Below, in pieces: positions 35,201 to 41,683 of a DNA stretch of 41,683 nt (the stretch's first letter is position 1; each line of letters opens with the position of its first letter). Position numbers and translations under genes: made by a program. Source of the stretch: a virus; the IMG/VR virus record IMGVR_UViG_3300013137_000038, positions 1-41,683 of that record. One strand, given 5' to 3'. The notes below the pieces were generated by a model. That model was given only the letters and a program-made list of their open reading frames with translations. It had not been told where the DNA came from and searched no databases.

Positions 35201-38200
35201 GATTTTTTAATTTCTTCTTTAGATTTCTTATACTCTTTTAATTCTTTCCTAGCTTTAACAATACGTTCTTTCTCATCTAAATAATAGCCATAGAATAAGT
35301 CTATCACTTCGTCTGTGAACTGTACAGTACCATCAGCATTAGAATGAGTAATTACATTATCTATAACACCCTTTTCATCTTCAATACCTATAACAGGAAC
35401 CCCTTTCATAAGGTAGTAGGTCTGTCTATTAGCTAATATGGGAAATGGTAGCATTTTACCATTGAGTATTGCATATGCTTTGAACAGATAATCTTCTATT
35501 GGGTTAATCTTTAAATATTCACGTCCATTGTCTTTTGTGGCAGAACTCTTAAATGTTGATAAGGTAGATATACCAAAGTTATCTCTAGCTTGTTTAGCAC
35601 GATCAACCTCCTCTGCTGTATTATCCTGTGGTACGAATGAATTAAGAAGCCTAGAATGCTTATTACCTACAAGTTGGACCTTATCCTCAGCCCATTTAGA
35701 ACTACGCTTAATACGTCTTAAATTGTCTGTAACGAGGTTTAATTTAGCATACTTATAAAATGATGCACCCTCTGGTCCAAGTACCATGCCACCTTCTTCA
35801 TGTGTATTAACGTCAGCATAAGCTCTACCTAATGCAGATACAACATCATTCTTTATAATGTTTTTTAAATTATCACCATCAGATATAACATCTGGACCTA
35901 TGATACCTTGTATATTATCAATCAGTTTATATAAATTCTCTTGTAAATTACGACTTGTATTAATTTTATAAGCATACCGCCTAATGACAGAAGGACTCAC
36001 ATCAATATGCATTTCAGATAATATTGTTGCTATAGTAGCAAATAATTTTTCTAAATCTACTTCTGATAATAATTTTTTACCATTACTACTAGTTGTATTA
36101 TAAAAATCAACTACTCGACTGTTATACTTATCTAATAACTCCTCAAAAAATACATCGTTTATAACTTTCTGTTTATATTTAACCTTACCTTCAACAACTT
36201 CTTCTTGAGTTATAATCTTGTTGTCATACATTATAAACTCATTCCATTTAAGTATTGTACCCCTAGCCAAGTTAGAATGAGATGCACTATCAAAGGTAAT
36301 GTTAACACCTACTAGTTGTTTCTCTTGTTTTTCTTCACTAAAAATAGCACGTATGAAGTCGTGTTTATGTGCTTCAAATGCTGTTTGAAATTTAGTCTTA
36401 AAGTCATCACTTGAATTATCAAGGATATCTGCAAGTTCAATATATGGATAATATTCTTGTTCCTGACCAATTTCTCTAATCTTATCAATCATTTCATATA
36501 TATCATCATATGAAGAAATATCATCTAATAATTTGGCCCATACTTTATTCCCATCTGTAAAACCCACTAATCCTAAAGATTCATTAACATCTTCAGAACT
36601 ATGTAAAGTACTCACTACTAATTTAACATCGGCTAATGCATTGTTTTTTAATGGTTTTAAATAATCGGCATTATCATTCATATTAGCCTTGTGAGATTTT
36701 TCATCTTCACTTATATCTGAATAAAAATCATCCCTATCATATATAGAATCATCTTCTATTTCAGACTCCCTATGAACGATACCAATACCACGTAAAAATC
36801 TATTAATATAATGTTTCCATGGAATAAATTTTGTATATTCATTCTGTTCATTCTTTTCACCTAACACATCTTTAAGTAAAGTAAGAGTTTTGGTTGCAGT
36901 TTCTATTTCATTTTCATTTTCAGAAGTCTTAATGAAACCTTCAAGGTTTGTAATAGTTTTTTCTAAACGTGTGATAAAATCATTCCATTTTATTTTTTTG
37001 ATATTATTTAAATCACGTTCATTCTGTAAAAGTTTCTTAGCCAAATATTTAGTAATATCTGAAATATCTTTATATGTTGCTACACTATCAAACTTCTGAC
37101 CCATTATCTCTCTGAGTCTAGGTTCCATACCAAGATTTTCAGTCCTAACTTTAGAGAATCTATATCTACCAGAATATATCTGATTAAACAACCTTTCTAT
37201 ATCATGATGACTTAAACGTTTACCTGTTTTACCAACAAATATAGCACGTATAAAATCAAGTAATTGTTTAAATATACGTCTAATTGATAGTGGTTGAGCA
37301 ACTTTTTCCTTAGCAATAACAAACTCCCTAAACTCCTCTGCTAATTTCTCTTCAACTTCTTTATCAGAATATTTATCTTTAGGCATACTATAAAGTAACC
37401 TAGCAGATCTATAAAATGCTTCACGTTCTTCTTTAGTAAAATAACCTAAACTAACTCTGTGGAAAGCTTCGTGGTAGAGTGTACCAGTCTCTGCTGCTTC
37501 ATATAAAGTAATAGACGAGTGTGAGTATATAGCCCAAGCCTTACGGCCTTTAAGTACCATATTCGCTAACTTCTCCTCTACATTTATTTCATCATCATCT
37601 ATGTTTATACGTTTGCGAATCCATGCTAATTCCTTTATAAAATCTTGTTTCTCATATGGTCTGCGTATAGATTGTTTACGTTCACGTAGATTAGTAAAAT
37701 CATCATTTAGTATATCTTTAAGACTTTGACCCTTTTTAGGTCTACCCCGCTTTTTAGTTTGTATTATTGGTTTTTCAGAATCCTTAACAGGTTCTTCTGC
37801 TTCTACCTCTCCATCTTTTAATTCTGGATATTGTGTATGAATGCCGTAATTGTCCTTCGGATTTTGATTAAAACCTAAATATAAGAAAGGAGTAGTGAAC
37901 AACCTACCTTGTGCATTAGGTTCTATATCTGTAGTAACGAAACCATTATTAATAAGAAACTCTACATAAGATTCACCAGGTTTCCTTACCAACTCTTCCT
38001 GAGTAATATACGAATATTTTTTACCTTTTAAATCTGCAGGGTTAACTTTTAAACCTTTCTTACCTATTCTAAAACTACGACCTTGTAAGAATGTACCATT
38101 TAATTTAAGACCCAACATCTTATTACTGAGATGTACAGCATAAGTTTTATTAGTAGTAAGCCATTTAATAAAGTTTTGCATCTGACTAAAATAAATCTTC

Positions 38201-41200
38201 TCTTCTTCCGTGTTTACAGGAGAAGTTAAATTTATCCTATTATAGTCTATAGTTTTTAATTTTCCTTTTACAGAGGTTGGTACATTAGTTGGGATTACAA
38301 CTGCTTTTCCATCTTTCTCTACTGTATTTAAACCGAAGCAAAGATATATAGCATTTGCTTTACCGTTTTCATCATACCCACGTTCTAAGAATAATCGCTT
38401 ACGACTAAGTTGAAGCCTATGTTCTTCTGACATAGACTTAGCTTTGTTAACATATTTATACCTAGCACTATTAGGATCTGTTAATTCTGCACCATGAACA
38501 ACTAATAAATCAAGTAGTTCACCAGCACTTAAATTCCACACCACCCCATTTTCATCAGAGGGTTTGAGTGTAGGATCAACTGCTACTTTATAATAACCAG
38601 GAAATTTATCACGCCTACTACCTTTTTCGTGAGGACGTATTTTACTACCTGATAATTCACTCTTTGCTAATGTACTAAATGCATTAAATATTATAGCAGC
38701 GTGTTCTTTTGATATAAAAGACTTGTTAAGTTTTATAGCGAAGGGTTTACCATTAGCCGTCTTTTTAGTAATAGTAAACACAGAACCGACCGATGAAAAA
38801 TCAAATTCAACTGCCTCAACACTATCATCAGATTTATGTAACACAGGAGACTCATACCCTTTTGCTTTAGCAAACTTAGTAGAGGATTTAAGTATATGTA
38901 ATTCTACTTCACTAGGTTTAATACCTAAAGTAGTTGCAATATTTCTTTTCCTATCATCAGATATATTTGGTGAATTCGTATTATCAATATTTAAAGGATT
39001 ACCACGGTTAGTACTAAATCCTGTTGTGTAAGCAGTACCACCTTCTAATAAATGTTTAACAATAGTTTGTCTAAGACCAACATAAACATTGTGTTGTGCG
39101 TGAGATTTGATAGTAGGTCTATTAGCCTCTAATGTTGGTAAATAAGTCCTATTTGAAAAAGTTTTACCACCTATATGTAGTTTAACTTTTATTGCAACAT
39201 TACCAACAAACTTCTCATATGATAATAAACTCTTTAAATCTTTAGGATCAAGTTTTTTACTCTTTTTATATTCCTCTAAAGCATCAAGTAGATGTTCTGG
39301 TATACTTTTATTTAAACCTTTTTCTTTCCTTACAGCCTCTAATATTTCATTAAATTTAGCATTATCTAATTCTAATGAATACTCTGCAACAGCAGTTGCT
39401 AAATGTTTTTGATTCTCAGGATTAGATATAAACTCATCTAATGCTTTATCTCGTGAAACTAATTTACCATTATCATCATAGTGAGCATACTGTAGTGTTT
39501 CTATCAACCCACGATCTGGTGTATTAGTTTTACGTTTATTCTCTTGTTTCCTATTCAGAGCAGTAAAATCCCTTTCAGGTGGTAATATTTCATCTAAATC
39601 GTCTGTATCATCTTCTGCAATACCTTCATCTATTTCTACCTTCTCTTCTTTAGATATAGGAGTAACACTTGCACCAGATAAATGAGATATCTCTTTAGTC
39701 TCAAAATCTACTACCGTTATAATATTATCTATATTTTCCCCACTAGGAACTTGGTCTTTACCTTCAGAATCCGTTGTTTTATAATCTATTGATTCAACAA
39801 TACCTTTACGTGTAGTGCCATCTTTAGCTTTATAATTAACTATGGAACCTGCTATAATTTCACTATCGTCTTCTTCTGTAATTTCTGTTGTAACAAGTGG
39901 TTTAACAGGTGTTTTCTTATTACCTAATTCGTCTGCCAACGCCCTTGTTTCTTCAAGATTATCTTTAAAATAATCTATATTTTCTTGATATGAATTTACA
40001 TCTTTTTGCGATTGTATGTATTCATTTATTGAAGATTGTGGTATAGTACCATTCTGTTTGGATTCACTACCAAGTAATTTTTTATCTACAGCTGTGGCAA
40101 GTTTAGCAGATTCTTTCATACCTGCTTGTATAACCGCCAACTTCTCCTTATACCTAGTCTGTACTTTCTCTAACTGTTTCTTGTCTGTTTCAGATATATC
40201 TTCTTTATCAAGTTGCTTATTTATAGAATTTAAACGTCTATTAATATCAAACTTCTCATACCGTAATGCAAATATTTTCCTACCTTCCTCAGATACCATT
40301 TCCCCTTCTGGAGTAGATATATTATAACCTGGTATTTCTATGGCTTTTAATTTCTGTTGATTCTCATCAAGTTTACCATTAAGAAACTCAAGCATATAAT
40401 TACTATGAGCAATTTGCCTAGCTAATGCTATATTCTTGCCAGACTTATCCTCAACAACACCACGTTTAGCAACTTCAGTTTTAGCATCTTTATACTTCAG
40501 TTCCATGTTGTTTATGGACTTCTTTATACGTTCGGTTATATCATTACGACCTTTGAAAAATGTCCTAGAATCTTGATCAATTTCATGATTAGCAAGTATA
40601 TTCTCGTCATCAGTAGCTAAAGCATCTATTATATTTATAAGATGGTCTTTAGTATTAAGATCAATAGAACGCAACGCTGATGCTGCAATAAATTCTTCAA
40701 TTGCATGTTCTTTAGCAATAGGATCGCCTTCTTCATCGGCTTTCATAATGTCTGCATGCAATTTATTAAACATCTCTGAATAAAGGTTAACCTCTTTAAT
40801 TCTGGCCTTATTAGAATTTGCCAATGCCTTTATATTCAAACCAGACCAGAAAGCTTGCATAAATCCTGCACCTATAACACCAAAGAAACCATTAGTCCAG
40901 AATTCACCATCATCGTAATTATCCCCTAATACCTTAAGTAAATTACTTTTATACTCAGGATCACCAAGACGTTTAATCATTTCAGCAGATTGCTTATTTG
41001 CAATAAACTGATATTGTTCTTCTAAACCTTCACTAAGTAGATTTGCTGTATGTTTGGCTGCTTTACTAGCATAAAACTTAGGCATATTATAACCTAAACG
41101 TGAAGCCATGGCAGCTCTTTCTTCTTTAGCAAGTTTAGCCACACCTTTTTTAGCCACACCTTTAACACTAGGTTTAAGTATACCATTAAGTATTTTATAC

Positions 41201-41683
41201 TGTGGTATATCTTGTAACAACAACACCCAGTTTTTACCATAAGTATTAGCAGCACCCATGGCTGCCATCTTATTAGCCTCTTCTGATATTATCGACTCCC
41301 ATTTATTCTTTATCCTATTAAGATCTTTCTGATATTGATCTTGTGTATACTGACCAGGTTTAGGACCCATCTCAGGATCGACTGGAGTAAATATAGGTAA
41401 AGACTTTACTTCTGCATCTATTTGATCTGCATATTTGGAATATAAACTATTCTTAGCATCTATTAAACCTTGTTCATATACACCACTAGCCTCCATCAAA
41501 CTCTCCATATGACGAGACATTATGGCTTGACCTAACGCTGTATCAAACACCTTGCTAAACTTACCAAGTTGACCCATCTCTTTCACAATACCTGTAAGTT
41601 TACCAACCCCTTGTATGGCCTTCATACCAGCCATAGAAGGTACCACTAAAGATACAGTAGATGCAACAGATGGTAGATTCTGC
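29236..41683 (-). CDS. Giant multidomain virion RNA polymerase polypeptide (5'-partial), with zincin, RNase H and macro-like domains
   Basis: The frame is open to the right window edge, so the true start lies outside; GTG 41646 is not the start. Numbering from that GTG: helical and coiled N-terminus (about 1-600), an SH3-like basic segment near 620, an AT-hook-like KKRGRPKKG near 1297-1303, a zincin HEAFH at 1392-1396 with a downstream EEFREF, and the RNA polymerase signature TGSDFDIDKL (Asp2811, 2813, 2815), the DxDxD metal site of crAss-like two-barrel polymerases. The C-terminus adds an RNase HI domain (Asp3794, Glu about 3850, Asp about 3877, Asp about 3943 in NKKVDKLAK) and a macro-like domain (FGSNTEGKHGKGAAL, about 3975-4115) of the A1S_2505 type. 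It probably transcribes early phage genes after injection. Whether it is proteolytically processed is unknown. Confidence 0.9.
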   Translation of the reverse strand, partial: QNLPSVASTVSLVVPSMAGMKAIQGVGKLTGIVKEMGQLGKFSKVFDTALGQAIMSRHMESLMEASGVYEQGLIDAKNSLYSKYADQIDAEVKSLPIFTPVDPEMGPKPGQYTQDQYQKDLNRIKNKWESIISEEANKMAAMGAANTYGKNWVLLLQDIPQYKILNGILKPSVKGVAKKGVAKLAKEERAAMASRLGYNMPKFYASKAAKHTANLLSEGLEEQYQFIANKQSAEMIKRLGDPEYKSNLLKVLGDNYDDGEFWTNGFFGVIGAGFMQAFWSGLNIKALANSNKARIKEVNLYSEMFNKLHADIMKADEEGDPIAKEHAIEEFIAASALRSIDLNTKDHLINIIDALATDDENILANHEIDQDSRTFFKGRNDITERIKKSINNMELKYKDAKTEVAKRGVVEDKSGKNIALARQIAHSNYMLEFLNGKLDENQQKLKAIEIPGYNISTPEGEMVSEEGRKIFALRYEKFDINRRLNSINKQLDKEDISETDKKQLEKVQTRYKEKLAVIQAGMKESAKLATAVDKKLLGSESKQNGTIPQSSINEYIQSQKDVNSYQENIDYFKDNLEETRALADELGNKKTPVKPLVTTEITEEDDSEIIAGSIVNYKAKDGTTRKGIVESIDYKTTDSEGKDQVPSGENIDNIITVVDFETKEISHLSGASVTPISKEEKVEIDEGIAEDDTDDLDEILPPERDFTALNRKQENKRKTNTPDRGLIETLQYAHYDDNGKLVSRDKALDEFISNPENQKHLATAVAEYSLELDNAKFNEILEAVRKEKGLNKSIPEHLLDALEEYKKSKKLDPKDLKSLLSYEKFVGNVAIKVKLHIGGKTFSNRTYLPTLEANRPTIKSHAQHNVYVGLRQTIVKHLLEGGTAYTTGFSTNRGNPLNIDNTNSPNISDDRKRNIATTLGIKPSEVELHILKSSTKFAKAKGYESPVLHKSDDSVEAVEFDFSSVGSVFTITKKTANGKPFAIKLNKSFISKEHAAIIFNAFSTLAKSELSGSKIRPHEKGSRRDKFPGYYKVAVDPTLKPSDENGVVWNLSAGELLDLLVVHGAELTDPNSARYKYVNKAKSMSEEHRLQLSRKRLFLERGYDENGKANAIYLCFGLNTVEKDGKAVVIPTNVPTSVKGKLKTIDYNRINLTSPVNTEEEKIYFSQMQNFIKWLTTNKTYAVHLSNKMLGLKLNGTFLQGRSFRIGKKGLKVNPADLKGKKYSYITQEELVRKPGESYVEFLINNGFVTTDIEPNAQGRLFTTPFLYLGFNQNPKDNYGIHTQYPELKDGEVEAEEPVKDSEKPIIQTKKRGRPKKGQSLKDILNDDFTNLRERKQSIRRPYEKQDFIKELAWIRKRINIDDDEINVEEKLANMVLKGRKAWAIYSHSSITLYEAAETGTLYHEAFHRVSLGYFTKEEREAFYRSARLLYSMPKDKYSDKEVEEKLAEEFREFVIAKEKVAQPLSIRRIFKQLLDFIRAIFVGKTGKRLSHHDIERLFNQIYSGRYRFSKVRTENLGMEPRLREIMGQKFDSVATYKDISDITKYLAKKLLQNERDLNNIKKIKWNDFITRLEKTITNLEGFIKTSENENEIETATKTLTLLKDVLGEKNEQNEYTKFIPWKHYINRFLRGIGIVHRESEIEDDSIYDRDDFYSDISEDEKSHKANMNDNADYLKPLKNNALADVKLVVSTLHSSEDVNESLGLVGFTDGNKVWAKLLDDISSYDDIYEMIDKIREIGQEQEYYPYIELADILDNSSDDFKTKFQTAFEAHKHDFIRAIFSEEKQEKQLVGVNITFDSASHSNLARGTILKWNEFIMYDNKIITQEEVVEGKVKYKQKVINDVFFEELLDKYNSRVVDFYNTTSSNGKKLLSEVDLEKLFATIATILSEMHIDVSPSVIRRYAYKINTSRNLQENLYKLIDNIQGIIGPDVISDGDNLKNIIKNDVVSALGRAYADVNTHEEGGMVLGPEGASFYKYAKLNLVTDNLRRIKRSSKWAEDKVQLVGNKHSRLLNSFVPQDNTAEEVDRAKQARDNFGISTLSTFKSSATKDNGREYLKINPIEDYLFKAYAILNGKMLPFPILANRQTYYLMKGVPVIGIEDEKGVIDNVITHSNADGTVQFTDEVIDLFYGYYLDEKERIVKARKELKEYKKSKEEIKKSGLDAVTISRKIKELDNTLIRDYHYAGNFNFDKGNAYHFIHFKGYEKYKTADQVRAALNQTLNDRLQDDIRFCSEQQIISTSIGEGGELNFYSKLFHSSTIDAHKDLDKLQNYAVLSVLSKVLINNQMAVIESEKMFLGDPALFKRNDPKDPGNLDTYEQIYKRWFGTGSTGTRLRAKYKGRGTTYNVSILNTQKFESSYYDMFERKHTSLFEEMLTNRLSADDRKDPVKIAAIKKEAKLLAQGNLKKYKNVDPTDGTAFISPEMFKEITERLMGWGKDKQRAFDLLQSDKTLSAEEVLEAELVIFSPLKTMYMGNHNFNNIDLLIYNKMAMFTLFRQHIKGTHLEEVLDRMETKGKYADKKLQKVHVFNFDSAIKVGGLNGMDLFKNKQTRSEVNDLSDAFVFEQSFDYLKHQQVVDPHDAYKQNFGTAGMKIAMADNDKSGTYGKFGTGQDLLEAICEARNAISDFGVHKVNAKFGIYKGKISNKKLMDMLQQDAMSANKSYDFQEALRVDPETGEKYLELDAFNDRKWVYARIKTIVDENTVDLTTPGNQLVQMTDFGMGKVGVKRDLQFIRYNEEGKRVEEMECRVSSRLFKQFFPRDHKITREDLNDLLKSNPHIFGYRIPTQGQNSIIKLKVVELLPEQSGDIIQLPLEFTAVTGSDFDIDKLFVAVPNYEQVYENNKFIGLKKVEFKDDSNSTVQQRYHDKLLELFNVYKYSPEVFGSIPEAFGKKKEFLSKYFKDYASETSRLRDKLNKAYDEEDDNNLSNVLLQMDLEETIKIIDEDLNTLRDFLVAAKLIPTIESFAELPMVSQNTSKANQNRILDAIFTVLTDEKHFLNVTTPLGAVTDILENKSDFYEAAYSKQSLNNVPALYTTTPSFQSGIKTKFSSSTFGIAPYSLSNNHHSLTQMADIIMSSNLKFGWNKNNELPLNRIVGEDNKYISSWISGLIDIHVDGVNKPIAAPLNINEATHDIVNFLIRIGVGEDTFDFVAQPILQDYAFSFFKSQPKGSKKRKYISSIDAKDIIKYTYDLYKDLAVGDGLFDVDDLNQDSFSKSYLIPLKELLNQKQLQADALAYLNTSKRDKDWYIRQLSILVHFSNIKQDAELLRNFVLACRVDTKKYGSNPIEIMHFIKSIENIMGTLANPGRFKNIERILTVDPDYEYQKGDTFLPTLIKNSMFKIYDILKEESIYSAPGFHTILEELLNSTAHGDYNRMGVLKMLMDETVTYFMGRFFADKELGFGMDYTKLRDLIFDLGGNSNFKTLVELKSGNHKLSKLVSENSFLNSIVVDFSDNLIKDKEGNGIIYSHIKPLFKSLRDGMEVDEVKNDFKELLYSEHKELRDLATFLYIYGFYTSAFKNKAFSYASWLPVDMNRELEYDGKLRSFNAYIKDVVEKLNSPLGYLEFLQDIKRDVFTNMWDTPEMVLGFEENEISSTFSDKEKGVEEYAIKVKFSKELSGLFMGKNSLKQNVYKPYVAFNDNLYEYIGYDKSDNEPYYIVVPRKGFGNKGLMLHEYGIKTKGGHLRSILSVNNPHTINITIDGYIKMMKSLMTEEEKSNFVSVPLSNQIVVGVRPSLFTEQGNEGDIDELRKAEFDAMEEREAAIKGTVLYDLRGDENDAALENINLKSSVNNKTSVNNPIHIDIDGSSLLHQEGRPLGAAAYAKFGDKEYSIVRNNEHIRNFLGKLAEQKGITIPDNISNPTAELYSLVITLQAFRDTSEHLYIHNDNELVMLLFKDKYLTNLKDKQPKSARAPIINALYELAKKYAKQIVDNGGSVRMEWVPTKTTEGNKKVDKLAKSQGENKNDFVNESWGKPVVVATSKREYTPETITSLKSNEVFVFGSNTEGKHGKGAALIAVKNFGAKYGQAEGLQGQSYAIITKDLSKGVQSIPLFSDTKNYPNISSGVGSFLLFAKEHPELKFYVTKLGTNLAGYSIEEIKSVFKAFNSFKAIPDNVILPKEFEVRGDVLTPNITTLDTKEGKNNVKNC

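Noticed and set aside
24181-41683. Plus-strand ORFs opposite the giant genes
   Set aside because: They are short, lack spacing or leaders, and lie entirely opposite well-supported domains.
1-41683. CRISPR array, insertion sequence or integrase
   Set aside because: No regularly spaced repeats, transposase or recombinase motifs were seen.

Overview
The window is a contiguous piece of the genome of a large, AT-rich, tailed bacteriophage. It most resembles the crAss-like phages (Crassvirales), which infect Bacteroidota. The grounds are: (i) two giant minus-strand ORFs, one carrying the DFDID (DxDxD) metal-binding motif of the crAss-like two-barrel virion RNA polymerase plus HExxH-type zincin motifs; (ii) a plus-strand replication block with a family B DNA polymerase, an SF4 helicase, a TOPRIM primase, a Sak4-like ATPase, an SSB with an acidic LPF tail and PD-(D/E)XK nucleases; (iii) start codons that mostly sit in A/T-rich sequence without a Shine-Dalgarno, as in Bacteroidota. 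Both window edges cut genes: the first plus-strand ORF is open to the left edge and the 4136-residue minus-strand ORF is open to the right edge.

Layout. 1-1463: the C-terminal part of a divergent ANL-superfamily (acyl-CoA synthetase-like) adenylate-forming protein. 1464-3052: a 1.6-kb stretch with no credible ORF but many strong hairpins, probably one or more large structured RNAs. 3053-6496: small unknown proteins, a membrane protein and a secreted or anchored lysozyme-like transglycosylase, separated by structured intergenic segments. 6509-8568: a 63-nt structured leader followed by a monomeric class II (adenosylcobalamin-dependent) ribonucleotide reductase. 8572-12304: a basic unknown protein, a metallophosphoesterase, a tRNA-like RNA element, a large basic unknown protein and a full-length homologue of ribosomal protein bL12. 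12320-24131: the replication and recombination block (PolB, HAD phosphatase, helicase, a candidate pseudoknotted RNA, Sak4, SSB, primase, three nuclease or unknown genes, a zinc-ribbon coiled-coil protein, an AAA+ ATPase). A strong bidirectional hairpin at 24149-24175 separates this block from the convergent minus-strand giants (24181-41683).

How it works together (inference). The giant proteins are probably packaged and injected with the DNA; the RNA polymerase would then transcribe the early genes. The plus-strand block supplies nucleotides (RNR), replicates DNA (PolB, helicase, primase, SSB) and recombines or processes it (Sak4, PD-(D/E)XK and calcineurin-like nucleases). bL12, the ANL protein and the structured RNAs look like accessory functions aimed at host translation, host metabolism or phage gene control. 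They are the parts most worth a second look. No CRISPR array, insertion sequence, integrase or canonical tRNA was found.
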